This document shows, piece by piece, positions 1 to 9,374 of a stretch of DNA of 64,000 nucleotides (positions are counted from its first letter, which is position 1; each line of letters opens with the position of its first letter). Where the stretch lies: assembly GCA_002162955.1 (NCBI GenBank), contig MABD01000030.1, forward strand, positions 84,740-148,739. Direction: 5' to 3'. The DNA is from Gammaproteobacteria bacterium 45_16_T64. GTDB taxonomy: Bacteria; Pseudomonadota; Gammaproteobacteria; Pseudomonadales; Ketobacteraceae. The notes under the pieces are model-generated. The model was not told where the DNA came from. It searched no databases and worked only from the letters and a program-made list of their open reading frames with translations. Made by a program: the position numbers and the translations under genes.

Positions 1-1440
1 TTGGTGGCCCCGGATCATTTAGCGACGTACGATCTGGGTACGATGAGTGAGCCTTGTGGCCCTGTCGCTAACGGCGTTCGGGATGAAGGGGCGTGTCAAA
101 ACTTGGCCGGTTATTCTGATTCCGATAATGACCCCTATGGCGGAGAATATAGCGTTGACGATAAACTGGATAATGAAGCTTCGGGCGGATTTGTCGAGTT
201 GAACTGGTATTTTTATGGGCTGACGTTCACGGGATTGACGGGGTATGAGTCTTTCAAACGCTATCAGCCGCAAGATGCTGATGCCTCTCCCTACAAACAT
301 ATTGATATGTTATTCGAAGATGAAACAACATCTTTTTCGCAGGAGCTAAGGTTGAGCTCTGTTGAGCAGCAGGGTTATCATTGGATGGTTGGGCTCTATT
401 ATTCAGAGGATAGCGTGGATGCTTTCCAGTCCGCTGATGTATCTGATTTTGCGGCCCTTGTTGGGCTCCCAGGTAACACAGCGTCGGTGCCTAATGAGCA
501 AGAGAGTGATTCAATTGCGGCATTTGTGAATGCAGATACCATGTTGAACCCAGTATTTAATTTGTATGGTGGTTTACGCTATACAGTTGAGCATAAGGAG
601 TGGGAAGGTGGTAGTACTCTGGGGGTGGTAGAGAATCTATATAGCAATGATATTACTCATCGGGACCTGTCGGGCAACGTCGGTCTTCAGTGGTTACCGA
701 AAGAAGGGATAATGTGGTATGTCAGTGCAACGAAGAGCTATCGAAGTGGCGGTTTTGCCGGCGCATTTAGCTTACCTGTCGAGCTGGAGCCATTTGATGA
801 AGAAGAAGTTTATGCTTATGAGATTGGCATGAAGTCTCTTGTGTTAGAGGATCAGTTGACGGTAAATTCTGCGGTGTATTATTACGATTGGCGAGAATTG
901 CAGACCGTGATTTCGGAAGTTGTTGGTGGCTTGGTGTCGTTGCCGATTATTAATGTAGGGGATGCGAAGATATATGGTGTAGAACTCGACATGGCGTGGC
1001 GATCCTCTGGCCCTTGGGAATTGAGTGGGGGTTTCAATTGGATGAAAACCGAAGTGGTCGATGCCAATGAGCCAGAATTAGAAGGCAATGCACTTGCCAA
1101 CGCACCTGAGCTAATGTTTAACGGTGTTGCGTTATACCATTGTCAGGTGGGCGACTACCCAATAACACTACAGATGGACGCACATTACACCGATACTTAT
1201 TTTTTCTCAGTTGAGAATGATGCCATCTTTGAGAATACGGATTTGTGGTTATACAATGCGAGAGTCACCGTTACGGTGCCGCAACAGGCGTCTAATGTAG
1301 AGTTCGCTGTGTGGGGTAAAAACCTTTCAGATGAGGACTATCAGGTGGGAGGGTTTAAGCAATTTGGGTTCTCTGGAGATTCCTTTCACTATTATGGTGA
1401 ACCCAGGACAGTGGGTGTTGCGTTAAAAGTCAGTCTCTAG
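1..1440 (+). CDS. TonB-dependent outer-membrane receptor, C-terminal part (5' end outside window)
   Basis: The reading frame is open at the left edge, so the signal peptide, TonB box and plug domain are missing and only about 479 residues of the beta-barrel are visible. The barrel character shows in alternating aromatic/hydrophobic strands, in the segment YVSATKSYRSGGF (typical of TonB receptor barrels), and in a C-terminal strand ending in VGVALKVSL, close to the usual outer-membrane terminal signature. Such receptors import siderophores, cobalamin, sugars or other large ligands using TonB energy. The substrate cannot be told without the plug domain. The many Asp/Glu-Tyr-rich loops resemble the large iron/carbohydrate-type receptors of marine bacteria. 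A T-tailed hairpin follows at about 1517. Confidence 0.85.
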   Translation: MVAPDHLATYDLGTMSEPCGPVANGVRDEGACQNLAGYSDSDNDPYGGEYSVDDKLDNEASGGFVELNWYFYGLTFTGLTGYESFKRYQPQDADASPYKHIDMLFEDETTSFSQELRLSSVEQQGYHWMVGLYYSEDSVDAFQSADVSDFAALVGLPGNTASVPNEQESDSIAAFVNADTMLNPVFNLYGGLRYTVEHKEWEGGSTLGVVENLYSNDITHRDLSGNVGLQWLPKEGIMWYVSATKSYRSGGFAGAFSLPVELEPFDEEEVYAYEIGMKSLVLEDQLTVNSAVYYYDWRELQTVISEVVGGLVSLPIINVGDAKIYGVELDMAWRSSGPWELSGGFNWMKTEVVDANEPELEGNALANAPELMFNGVALYHCQVGDYPITLQMDAHYTDTYFFSVENDAIFENTDLWLYNARVTVTVPQQASNVEFAVWGKNLSDEDYQVGGFKQFGFSGDSFHYYGEPRTVGVALKVSL

Positions 1441-1516
1441 AAAAGGTTTGCTGTTTTGGTCTATTGTGATGCATTAATCGCGTTGATAAGGTGCTAGTCA
1501 AAAATGTTTACAAAAT

Positions 1517-1541
1517 GCCTGTGCAATGCACGGGCTTTTTT
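1517..1541 (+). terminator. Rho-independent terminator after the TonB receptor
   Basis: GCCTGTGC / GCACGGGC arms (8 pairs, one G-T) enclose an AAT loop and are followed on the plus strand by six T. It lies 76 bases after the receptor stop codon and faces the tRNA-Phe terminator. Confidence 0.75.
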
Positions 1542-1583
1542 GTGTGTGATGTTTGGGGCGTGAGATTGGCAATAGCCAGACAC

Positions 1584-1610
1584 AAAAAAGCCCACGCAAT
1601 GCGTAGGCTT
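1584..1610 (-). terminator. Rho-independent terminator of tRNA-Phe
   Basis: Read on the minus strand, AAGCC-T-ACGC / GCGT-G-GGCTT form a stem with one internal mismatch and a three-base loop, followed by a run of T. It starts 12 bases downstream of the tRNA 3' end. Confidence 0.75.
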
Positions 1611-1622
1611 CTTTGATAAATA

Positions 1623-1698
1623 TGGTGCCCGGTCTCGGAATCGAACCAAGGACACGAGGATTTTCAATCCTCTGCTCTACCGACTGAGCTAACCGGGC
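1623..1698 (-). tRNA. tRNA-Phe (anticodon GAA)
   Basis: The minus strand reads as a complete 76-nt cloverleaf with an encoded CCA end. The acceptor stem is GCCCGGT / ACCGGGC. The D arm contains AGCTCAGTCGGTAGAGC. The anticodon arm is GAGGA-TTGAAAA-TCCTC with anticodon GAA. The T arm contains GGTTCGATTCC. It is a stand-alone gene with its own downstream terminator. Confidence 0.97.
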
Positions 1699-1758
1699 TA
1701 AGGAGGCGCGTATTAAACCTCTAGATCGACTTTGAGTCAACCACTTCTTTTAAAAAAC

Positions 1759-2031
1759 TTATTTTTCTTCAGGTACATAGCCTTCTGGGCGCTCATAATC
1801 TCCATCATCGAGAAATTTCTCTAATTCATCGGCGAGAAAGGTTTGAGTAGTGGGGGCCATAAGGTTAAGCCGCTTTTCATTTATGATCATGGTCTGGTGA
1901 GCCAGCCATGCTTGCCACGCTTGTTTGGAGACGTTTTCGAAAATTAACTTGCCTTTAGGGCCGGGGTAAGGGGCTCGGTCTAAGCCTTCAAGTTCTTTCT
2001 GATACTTACGACAAAGGACGGTTCGACTCAT
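1759..2031 (-). CDS. yggX: Fe(2+)-trafficking / oxidative damage protection protein YggX
   Basis: The 90-residue product matches the YggX family in length and motifs: an N-terminal [13 protein letters not shown] with the conserved Cys, then the PYPGPKG turn, [13 protein letters not shown]-type helix residues, and the EKFL...GY C-terminus. Known family members protect Fe-S clusters against oxidative damage and are thought to handle cytosolic iron. The start lies 7 bases beyond the mutY stop, so the two are almost certainly one operon, the usual arrangement in gammaproteobacteria. MutY carries a 4Fe-4S cluster, which fits the pairing. Confidence 0.95.
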   Translation of the reverse strand: MSRTVLCRKYQKELEGLDRAPYPGPKGKLIFENVSKQAWQAWLAHQTMIINEKRLNLMAPTTQTFLADELEKFLDDGDYERPEGYVPEEK

Positions 2032-2038
2032 AATTGCC

Positions 2039-3148
2039 TCATGCTAGTTTGCTTAGTAATTTCTTTACAGGTGCCGCTAGTCCTAATTTTCCAGGTGCTT
2101 TGGTGTTAAACCAGGTGTGTTGGTTTCCATCAGCAATGGTCAGCGGCGTGTGATTAAGCCGAATAATAACCGGAGTTATCATTAAGTGATAGTGCGAGAA
2201 GGTGTGCTTAAACTGAGACCACTGTTCAATCTCTCTGATGTGATTGATTGAATCCAGGGCTGGTCGCAGTGCTGGCGGAGCATCGTTAATGATTTCAGTT
2301 ATTTCAGCGGTGGGTGCTTTGCATTCTGGAAAGCTATACAGTCCCCCCCATATTCCGCTGTTGGGGCGTTGCTCTAAATAAATCTCATTGCTATCGTTGA
2401 CGACAATCAACATATGGGTGAACTTTTCGGGTAACGCTTTCTTCGGCTTTTTATGAGGGAAGTCGGTCTGACAATGATTGGCGTAAGCTAGGCAGTCACT
2501 CTTGATGGGACAAAATTCGCATAGAGGTTTGCTTCTTGTGCATAGTGTTGCACCTAAATCCATCATCACCTGTGTGTAGTCGCGACTACGGTGATTGGGC
2601 GTGTATGCTTCTGCGATGTCCCACAGTGCATTTTGCGTACGGGTGCTACCAGGCCATCCCTCGACACATTGATGACGGGCTAGGACCCGTTTAACGTTGC
2701 CATCTAATATAGTAGCGGGTTGTTGGAAGGCAATAGAAACAATTGCCGCGGCGGTTGAGCGACCAATACCTGAAAGTTCCGCCAATGCATCTACGGTATC
2801 GGGGAACTGCCCATTATGTTCACTGCTAACTTGTTTTGCGGCTTTATGCAGGTTTCGGGCTCGAGCGTAATAACCGAGTCCTGTCCATAGGTGAAGCACT
2901 TCATCAGTATCTGCGGCCGCTAGGCTATCAACGTCAGGAAAATGACGCATAAAAGTCTCGAAATAGGGTATAACCGTCGCGACCTGGGTTTGTTGCAGCA
3001 TTATCTCTGATATCCACACCCGGTAGGGGGTGATATCCTGTTGCCAGGGTAAGTTCTTTCGACCATGTTGATCGAACCATTCGAGTACCCGATGGGCAAA
3101 TGGTGCGGTGGCTTGCTGGGGCTCAGAAGGTGTTTTGATCTTAGGCAT
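2039..3148 (-). CDS. mutY: A/G-specific adenine glycosylase MutY
   Basis: MutY removes adenine mispaired with 8-oxoguanine. The 369-residue protein begins with the catalytic helix-hairpin-helix glycosylase domain: [10 protein letters not shown] carries the conserved catalytic Glu, [12 protein letters not shown] is the HhH hairpin, and [12 protein letters not shown] carries the catalytic Asp. A Cys-X6-Cys-X2-Cys-X5-Cys iron-sulphur loop ([17 protein letters not shown]) follows near residue 200. The C-terminal third is the NUDIX-like 8-oxoG recognition domain, with [18 protein letters not shown]. Length and order are normal for the family. It is the first gene of the mutY-yggX operon and is divergent from the histidine kinase. 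Confidence 0.97.
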   Translation of the reverse strand: MPKIKTPSEPQQATAPFAHRVLEWFDQHGRKNLPWQQDITPYRVWISEIMLQQTQVATVIPYFETFMRHFPDVDSLAAADTDEVLHLWTGLGYYARARNLHKAAKQVSSEHNGQFPDTVDALAELSGIGRSTAAAIVSIAFQQPATILDGNVKRVLARHQCVEGWPGSTRTQNALWDIAEAYTPNHRSRDYTQVMMDLGATLCTRSKPLCEFCPIKSDCLAYANHCQTDFPHKKPKKALPEKFTHMLIVVNDSNEIYLEQRPNSGIWGGLYSFPECKAPTAEITEIINDAPPALRPALDSINHIREIEQWSQFKHTFSHYHLMITPVIIRLNHTPLTIADGNQHTWFNTKAPGKLGLAAPVKKLLSKLA

Positions 3149-3383
3149 GTGATCCAGTTACAACTCTATGATTTTTATTGACTAATAGGTTGCTCGAAGG
3201 CGTTGGCTAGGTGAAAATCTGGGCGGTAGTGTAACAGGTAGTCGAGCACCGAAGACAGTTGATGTTATAAGTCATATTTTATTCTAGTGTGGCTGGTACT
3301 TCGTCTATACTAAATGGATGCGTGAATTTTCGTCTATTTGGAGAGTTTAGGGTTAGAACAACATCTAACCTGTTGATATTGAA

Positions 3384-6300
3384 ATGAAACGTTTTACCTG
3401 GGCGAGTTTCCTTTCGCCAACGATTCAGGGCAAGTTTATGCTAGTGATGTTGTTAGTGTCACTGGTACCACTCCTTGTGTTCGGCTTATTATCCTATTAT
3501 CAGGCCAGAGACGTGTTGATTAGTCAGGTAGGTGAGCGCCTGCAGGCGGGTTCCAACCTCGCGATGTCTCAGATTGATCGAACGTTTGCCTTCAGCAAAG
3601 AAAATATCCATTCCTGGGCCGAACTAGAAATTATGCAAGAGATCGCCAAAGGTGATCCCGAAAGCATGGTAAGTGCGATGCTGGAAGATTATCAGCGCTC
3701 TTACGGTATCTATAGTAATTTGGTTGTGTCTGATGTGGACGGCAGTATTGTTGCCGCGGGTGACCAGGATCTGCTGGGTGTAGATGTATCTCGTTCCCCT
3801 TGGTTTATTGAGACCATGCGACAAAGCGCACCCAGAATGGGAGAGCTACGTTTAGACCCTTACATCGGTGGTTACGGTGTCGCTATTAGTATTCCAATTT
3901 TTAAAGAATATTCTGATGAAGAAATCATCGGTGTATTGAATGCCAGCTTTAGTTGGACTGAACTGTTGACCACAGTGAATTCGATGGAAGTGGTCAGTGA
4001 GGGTCAAAGTACCAAAGGCTATGCCATTTTGATTGATCGCGATGGGTATATTATTGCGGCACCGGGTTTTATTTTATTAGAAGACGATGGAAGTACTGCC
4101 GACAGCGACATGTTGAGGGTGTTTGGCAAGCGTTGGTGGGCGGCGGAAGACCCCTATGTGTTGCAGCAATTACTGAATGCTCCAGATCAGCGTTATATCC
4201 GTCGAGATGATCAGCGGTTATTGGTGGTAAATACGCCTGCACATTCTTATGAGCATCTTGCTGCGACGGGTTGGAGCTTGTTGCTGGTACGAGATGCTGA
4301 AGATGCGTTATCGGTGGTTGCGTCGATTCGCGAGAGGGCGCTGCTTATTGCGTTGATTACCGCCATTGTTATCGCTGGGCTGGCGTATTTGTTGGCATGG
4401 CAAATAACTCGACCTATTACGTTGCTGTCCGCTTGGTCCAAGGACTTGGCGAAAGGCAATCTCAGTCGAGAGTTGTCAATCAAGGCGTCAGATGAAATTG
4501 GCCAGTTGGCTGGTGCGCTTGATGAAATGCGTGTTGATATTAAAGGCTACATGGATGATTTAAGCGAAGCGAAAGAGCGATTTCAATCTCTTATCGATTC
4601 GGTTGACTGTGTTGTTTGGGAAGCAGAAGTGAACCCCGTTAGAATTATTGGCGTTAGCGGAAAGGTTGGCCACGTACTGGGTTATTCTGCGGCTGATATG
4701 CGGGTTGCTATGTCGGAGTGGGAGAGTTGGATTCATCCGGATAATGCTGATGATGTGCAAAATACCTTCAGGGTGGCTGTTGACGATGCTCAAGATGCTT
4801 TTGTTGAATTCAAAGCAAAGCATTCTGACGGGCATTGGGTATGGCTAAAAGCCTTTATCTCCGTTGCGATCGAAGGGTTACAAGTTGTCGGTTTACGGGG
4901 AGTCATGGTTGATATCTCTGATATTGTTAAAGCGTCAGAAGAGATGAAGGAGGCGCGTGACCTTGCGGTTAAAACGGCGGAAAGTAAGTCGCGCTTTTTG
5001 GCGATCGTGAGCCATGAGATCCGTACCCCAATGAATGGCATGCTTGGCATGTTAGATATGTTAAAGGACGCGAGCTTGGCGGCAGATGAGCAGGCCAAGA
5101 TAGATATGGCGTGTCAGTCTGGAAAAAATCTTGTTGCGCTGGTTGATGATGTGATGGATTTCACTCAGTTAGAAGCGGGTGAGATGGAGTTCAATTATAC
5201 CCAGGTAGATATACAACAATTATTTCACGATGTTGTCGCGTTAGCGGCCCCAGATGCTTATAACAAGGGGCTTGATGTTGGCGTGATTCAAGAAGCCAAT
5301 TTACCCCGTTATGTATTGGCGGATGCGGTAAAGCTACGACAGGTGTTGTCAGCTTTATTATCAAATGCGGTGAAGTTTACCAGCCATGGTTCAGTGTTGT
5401 TATGGGCGGAAATGCTAGCCCAGGGCCGGTTGTATGTTGAAATCAAAGATACTGGGGTTGGGATATCGAAAGAGGGGCAAGAGGAGATATTTCAGCCCTT
5501 TATACAAGAAGATGCGTCAACAACGCGGCGGTTCGAAGGCTCAGGATTGGGCTTGGCGCTCTGCCAGCGTCTGGTCGAAGCAATGGGCGGCAGTGTTGGT
5601 GTAAAGTCAATCAAGGGTGTGGGCTCTTCGTTTTATATTGAATTAGGTGCAGAAGAGGTCGCGGAGAGAGGAGCTTCTGTCTCGGAATTACGGCATTTGT
5701 TTTATCAGCAATGCCCGAGTAGTTCTGCTTTGTTAATAGGGGACTTACCTGCGACCAAGATGGTGCTACAAATAGCGTGTCAGCAATGGGGTGTGGGTTT
5801 TCACTGGGAGCCGAAAGAGTCTCGCGTGGTCAGGAACCTCGATGAGATATTGAGCGCTGACAGTTATCGTTGGATTTTTATTGCGCAGGAGATGAGTGAT
5901 CGGTTCTGGGAACGGATGAATCCATACCTTAAAGGTAACGATGAGGTAAGAGTCATTCAGTTACGGTTGCCCAACGAGAAATATGGGCAGCGTCCATTGC
6001 CGCATTTATATGTCCCATTTGCTCAAGAGGCATTGTCCAATTTGATGCTGAACACCAAGGTGGAAACTAGCGCTGTGTTGGGTCAGGGTGTGGATCTGGT
6101 GTCTAAGCAACATCTGACAGTGGATAAATCACGTGTGGAACTCGCGGGTGTTGAAAACTTCCCTCGGGTATTGGTGGTGGATGATAATCCGGTCAATCGA
6201 AAAGTGGCTGGCGGATTTTTGAAGAAAATGGGGTTTCAAGTGGATATGGCGGAGGATGGTAAGCAGGCCGTCGATGCCGTGGAAAAATGTGCCTACGGCA

Positions 6301-6551
6301 TGGTATTTATGGATTGTCAGATGCCTATCATGGATGGGTATGAGGCAACAAAGGCAATTAGGGAGCGCTTTCCTGATGAACTGCTGCCCATTATTGCCGT
6401 CACTGCTAATGCAATGGAAGGTGATCGTGAGAAGTGTTTTGCCGCTGGTATGGATGATTACATTGCAAAACCGTTACGAATGGATAAGTTGACCACCAAA
6501 GTTAGTCTGTGGTTGGATAAGTTGCAGTCGAACTCTCGTTCTGAAGCCTAA
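3384..6551 (+). CDS. Membrane-bound hybrid sensor histidine kinase (dCache-HAMP-PAS-HisKA-HATPase-REC)
   Basis: This 1055-residue multidomain kinase has TM1 at about residues 17-38, a periplasmic sensor of dCache type to about 315 (the block DVSRSPWFIETM...YIGGYGVAISIPI is typical), TM2 at about 319-339, and a HAMP domain. A PAS domain follows at about 397-515. HisKA is next, with the phospho-acceptor His at residue 544 in SHEIRTPMNGML. The HATPase has N-box LSALLSNAVKF, DTGVGIS and GSGLGLAL. The C-terminal receiver has its acceptor Asp at 977 in FMDCQMPIMDG. Between HATPase and receiver, residues about 770-890 look like a second receiver that has lost its Asp. No output protein or histidine phosphotransfer protein is adjacent, so the partner is unknown. 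A small hairpin (3351-3370) precedes the start. Confidence 0.93.
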   Translation: MKRFTWASFLSPTIQGKFMLVMLLVSLVPLLVFGLLSYYQARDVLISQVGERLQAGSNLAMSQIDRTFAFSKENIHSWAELEIMQEIAKGDPESMVSAMLEDYQRSYGIYSNLVVSDVDGSIVAAGDQDLLGVDVSRSPWFIETMRQSAPRMGELRLDPYIGGYGVAISIPIFKEYSDEEIIGVLNASFSWTELLTTVNSMEVVSEGQSTKGYAILIDRDGYIIAAPGFILLEDDGSTADSDMLRVFGKRWWAAEDPYVLQQLLNAPDQRYIRRDDQRLLVVNTPAHSYEHLAATGWSLLLVRDAEDALSVVASIRERALLIALITAIVIAGLAYLLAWQITRPITLLSAWSKDLAKGNLSRELSIKASDEIGQLAGALDEMRVDIKGYMDDLSEAKERFQSLIDSVDCVVWEAEVNPVRIIGVSGKVGHVLGYSAADMRVAMSEWESWIHPDNADDVQNTFRVAVDDAQDAFVEFKAKHSDGHWVWLKAFISVAIEGLQVVGLRGVMVDISDIVKASEEMKEARDLAVKTAESKSRFLAIVSHEIRTPMNGMLGMLDMLKDASLAADEQAKIDMACQSGKNLVALVDDVMDFTQLEAGEMEFNYTQVDIQQLFHDVVALAAPDAYNKGLDVGVIQEANLPRYVLADAVKLRQVLSALLSNAVKFTSHGSVLLWAEMLAQGRLYVEIKDTGVGISKEGQEEIFQPFIQEDASTTRRFEGSGLGLALCQRLVEAMGGSVGVKSIKGVGSSFYIELGAEEVAERGASVSELRHLFYQQCPSSSALLIGDLPATKMVLQIACQQWGVGFHWEPKESRVVRNLDEILSADSYRWIFIAQEMSDRFWERMNPYLKGNDEVRVIQLRLPNEKYGQRPLPHLYVPFAQEALSNLMLNTKVETSAVLGQGVDLVSKQHLTVDKSRVELAGVENFPRVLVVDDNPVNRKVAGGFLKKMGFQVDMAEDGKQAVDAVEKCAYGMVFMDCQMPIMDGYEATKAIRERFPDELLPIIAVTANAMEGDREKCFAAGMDDYIAKPLRMDKLTTKVSLWLDKLQSNSRSEA

Positions 6552-6621
6552 TCTTTATTAGCTCTTTTTTCTTCCCCTACGAATTGGCATAATCCCATTT
6601 CATTTTTATGAGGGGATGGGT

Positions 6622-7704
6622 GTGGAGCTACTGAGAGCAGAATTATTTGGACGACCCTTGCGGTTAGAAGGCACTATGGCGGGGTGGCAGCAGCTCTATT
6701 GGGATCATAATGTTGTGTCGCAACGCGAGGCGACAGCATCTGATGAAGAGGATATTCAGCACGTATTTGAGCTGCAAACCGAGCAGGGCCTGGTTCGAGT
6801 ATGTGTTGCACTGACACTTAGGTGGAAACCTTTTGATTTACGCTATGAAGTGACGGTTAACGGGCAGAAAGTCTCAGGAGGTGATCGGAGTCTTGATAAT
6901 CTTGCGCGAGAGACGCCAACCGAAATCGTGCCGGAGAAAAAGCAGTTAAGCCTTGTTGGACTGGCTTCTCTTGGGTTTAAGCTGCTTAAAAGTGCTAAGG
7001 TCATCAAGGTTGTGTTTGCAGGCGCGAGTGTTGCTGCCTATTCCTGGTTGTTTTCGTTCCAATTTGCGCTGGCGCTCATCGGCTGCTTGGTTTTTCACGA
7101 ATACGGCCATATTCGTGCAATGAAATACTTTGGAATGAAAACTAAAGGCATTTACCTAATACCCTTCGTTGGAGGGCTGGCGTTAGGTGATAACAAGATA
7201 AACACCCGTTGGCAGGATGTTGTGATATCTATCATGGGGCCGAGCTTCGGCTTGTTGTTATCTTTACTTTGTCTGCTGCTGTACCTATTGACCGGGGAGA
7301 TGATCTTCGCTGGGTTAGCGGCGTTTAATGCCTTGCTTAATCTTTTTAACCTCTTACCCATATTACCTTTGGATGGAGGGCATATCCTGAAGAGCATTAG
7401 CTTTTCTATGGATAGCCGGCTAGGAATTACATTGTGCGCGATTGCTGCTGCCGGTGGTGTCTATCTGAGTTATGAATTTGGATTAGCGTTGCTGGGTTTT
7501 ATGCTGCTTATTGGTTCAGTGGAGATTTTGGTGGAGTGGAAGTCTCGCCATCAGAGTCGTCTGTACCCATTGGATTTCTATGGTCAGATATTTTCGATCA
7601 CATGGTACCTTGTGACTGTGCTTGGGTTGATTGGGGTGTTGTGGTATTTCGCAGGAACGGGCGATGAGATGCTAGGGTTGCCGTTGAAAGTATTGCAAAG
7701 CTAG
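6622..7704 (+). CDS. M50 family (site-2-type) membrane metalloprotease
   Basis: About 360 residues. The zinc motif HEYGH sits in a membrane helix (FHEYGHIRAMKYFG), and the second metal-ligand motif LPLDGGH lies in a later helix (NLLPILPLDGGHIL). These are the defining features of M50 intramembrane proteases. A soluble N-terminal region of about 120 residues precedes the membrane core, and further TM helices follow. An ATG at 6616 directly abuts the AGGGG ribosome-binding sequence, so the GTG at 6622, six bases from it, is the likelier start. The 3' end overlaps by four bases the oppositely transcribed anti-sigma gene. Whether it processes that or another membrane protein is unknown. Confidence 0.85.
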   Translation: MELLRAELFGRPLRLEGTMAGWQQLYWDHNVVSQREATASDEEDIQHVFELQTEQGLVRVCVALTLRWKPFDLRYEVTVNGQKVSGGDRSLDNLARETPTEIVPEKKQLSLVGLASLGFKLLKSAKVIKVVFAGASVAAYSWLFSFQFALALIGCLVFHEYGHIRAMKYFGMKTKGIYLIPFVGGLALGDNKINTRWQDVVISIMGPSFGLLLSLLCLLLYLLTGEMIFAGLAAFNALLNLFNLLPILPLDGGHILKSISFSMDSRLGITLCAIAAAGGVYLSYEFGLALLGFMLLIGSVEILVEWKSRHQSRLYPLDFYGQIFSITWYLVTVLGLIGVLWYFAGTGDEMLGLPLKVLQS

Positions 7705-7943
7705 TCAGGTGGGTTGTCAGAGGTGTCTTTGGCAATCCTATCCATAACGGAATCAACAACGTGGTCAGGGGGAGGAGTAGCCGCTTTTTTGCTGACAAAT
7801 ATCGTCAGCCTAAAATAACGTATGTAGCGTCGGCAATGGACGCATAGAAAGATATGCCAGACGATGCCCGCACGTTGTCGCCAAGGTAGGCGACGGTCCA
7901 CGTAGTCACTGGAGAGTTCCGATACTTCCTTGCATTTTAGCAT
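7701..7943 (-). CDS. Zinc-finger (ZAS-type) anti-sigma factor
   Basis: The 80-residue protein carries the His-X3-Cys-X2-Cys motif of zinc-binding anti-sigma domains (WHIFLCVHC) plus an N-terminal Cys (MLKCKEV) in the place of the fourth ligand. No hydrophobic membrane helix is evident, so it is predicted to be soluble. It begins seven bases inside the 3' end of the ECF sigma gene, which indicates translational coupling, the usual arrangement for a sigma/anti-sigma pair. By family knowledge it would bind and inhibit that sigma factor, with release possibly by a redox or metal signal at the Cys/His site. The signal is not visible here. Confidence 0.85.
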   Translation of the reverse strand: MLKCKEVSELSSDYVDRRLPWRQRAGIVWHIFLCVHCRRYIRYFRLTIFVSKKAATPPPDHVVDSVMDRIAKDTSDNPPD

Positions 7944-8536
7944 TGACCAGTCTCCTGGAAGTGATCGATGTGTTGAAAGAGGCGCTGTCGAGCTCGATGG
8001 ATGAGCACTCTTACATTGGAGGCAGACACGCCAATGATGTTACAGATCTCATCCAAAGAAAGGCCTTCTAAGTCCTTTAGGGAAAGGGCAGTTCGTTGTT
8101 GCTCATTTAGGTTGCCCATTGTGTGTTGGATACAATCCATAAGCTCTTGGTTAGATAAGAGTGAGTCAGGACTGTCCTCATGCCATAGCGTGGGAGGTTT
8201 ACTCCAACGGCCGGTATCGTCGTACCGCTCAAGCATGGAGGGTTCCATGCCTTGAATAAGGCCTTCTAGTGATGTGGTTTGAGATTCCTTGCGTAGTCGT
8301 CGCTTGGCTTCGTTAGCCGTAATAGTAATAGCCCAGGTCTTAAAACTGGAGCGGCCCTCAAACTTATCAAGGGATTTGTATATAGACAGCCACGCTTCTT
8401 GTACCACGTCGTCTGCAATCGAGTCACCGATGATGGCGCGGGCGACGACCAACATGTCATTATAGTATTTAGCGACGAGCTGCCTAAACGCATTGTCGTC
8501 ATTGGGGGCAGCGGTGATAAGTTGACTGTCATCCAT
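7937..8536 (-). CDS. ECF-type RNA polymerase sigma factor
   Basis: About 199 residues. Region 2 is present (AFRQLVAKYYNDMLVVARAIIGD, then DVVQEAWLSIYKSLDKFEG and SFKTWAITITANEAKRRLRK), and region 4 has a helix-turn-helix (LSLKDLEGLSLDEICNIIG...SNVRVLIHRARQRL). The linker between them, residues about 95-130, is longer than in many ECF factors and rich in charged and Pro residues. The start at 8536 gives MDDSQL, the usual beginning of region 2, with AGG seven bases upstream. In-frame ATG 8566 is an alternative. It overlaps the downstream anti-sigma gene. The target genes are unknown; a self-regulated promoter would be expected in 8537-8751. Confidence 0.9.
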   Translation of the reverse strand: MDDSQLITAAPNDDNAFRQLVAKYYNDMLVVARAIIGDSIADDVVQEAWLSIYKSLDKFEGRSSFKTWAITITANEAKRRLRKESQTTSLEGLIQGMEPSMLERYDDTGRWSKPPTLWHEDSPDSLLSNQELMDCIQHTMGNLNEQQRTALSLKDLEGLSLDEICNIIGVSASNVRVLIHRARQRLFQHIDHFQETGQC

Positions 8537-8751
8537 AATCGGGCCTAGTACGGGATGCTGTTGCATATAAAACAAAAGCTTAGGTTGTATTTACCAATAG
8601 TGATACTTCTATTGATCGCAATTAGGGCGAATTGTTCCAGCTTTTTTGACGGCAGTTACGGTTAGGGAGATTATCAAAGGCCGTGAGATTCGAATCCTGC
8701 GAGGGAAACGTATATAATCCCACCTTTCCAAAATGATCCACGGAGAGCCGT

Positions 8752-9369
8752 ATGGCTGAGAGAACAGCCCAGGTAGAGAGAAATACCCTGGAAACCCAAA
8801 TTAAAGTATCGGTAAACCTTGATGGTACCGGTAAAGGCACTTTTGATACAGGACTGCCTTTTCTTGAGCATATGATGGACCAGATAGCCCGTCATGGGAT
8901 GATTGATTTAGATGTCCATGCCGTAGGAGACCTACATATCGATGCTCACCATACGGCAGAAGATATTGGCATAACCTTTGGGCAGGCGTTGGCTCAAGCC
9001 ATCGGTGATAAGACCGGGATTAGTCGGTATGGCCATGCCTATGTACCTTTGGATGAGGCATTGTCTCGTGTTGTATTGGACTTATCTGGGCGGCCAGGGT
9101 TGTGTATGGATGTGAAGTTCACTCGCGCCAGTATCGGTGGTTTTGATACCGAATTGTTTTTTGAATTCTTTCAAGGGTTAACGAACCATGCGTGGATGAC
9201 GTTGCATATCGATAATTTGAAAGGACACAATGCGCATCATCAAGCTGAAACTATTTTTAAGGCCTTTGGTCGAGCATTAAGGGCAGCGGTGACGGTAGAT
9301 GAACGCTTAGCGGGTGGTGTAGCATCCACTAAAGGCACGTTGAAAGAACAAAGTCAGTTAACAAAGTAG
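8752..9369 (+). CDS. hisB: Imidazoleglycerol-phosphate dehydratase HisB
   Basis: It catalyses the dehydration of imidazole glycerol phosphate in histidine synthesis. The 205-residue protein is the monofunctional dehydratase form (no phosphatase domain). It has the metal-binding repeats [26 protein letters not shown] and [20 protein letters not shown], plus the C-terminal STKGTL. A GGAGAG ribosome-binding site lies five bases before the start, and a TATAAT-like -10 at 8713-8718 may be the operon promoter. It is the first gene of hisB-hisH-hisF. Confidence 0.97.
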   Translation: MAERTAQVERNTLETQIKVSVNLDGTGKGTFDTGLPFLEHMMDQIARHGMIDLDVHAVGDLHIDAHHTAEDIGITFGQALAQAIGDKTGISRYGHAYVPLDEALSRVVLDLSGRPGLCMDVKFTRASIGGFDTELFFEFFQGLTNHAWMTLHIDNLKGHNAHHQAETIFKAFGRALRAAVTVDERLAGGVASTKGTLKEQSQLTK

Positions 9370-9374
9370 GTACC

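Noticed and set aside
1498-1740. An 80-codon minus-strand frame across the tRNA-Phe gene
   Set aside because: It overlaps the tRNA and both terminators; the tRNA explains the region.
8690-8712. A GATTCGAATCC-like T-arm resembling a tRNA remnant before hisB
   Set aside because: The flanking bases do not form the T stem and no acceptor, D or anticodon arm was found.
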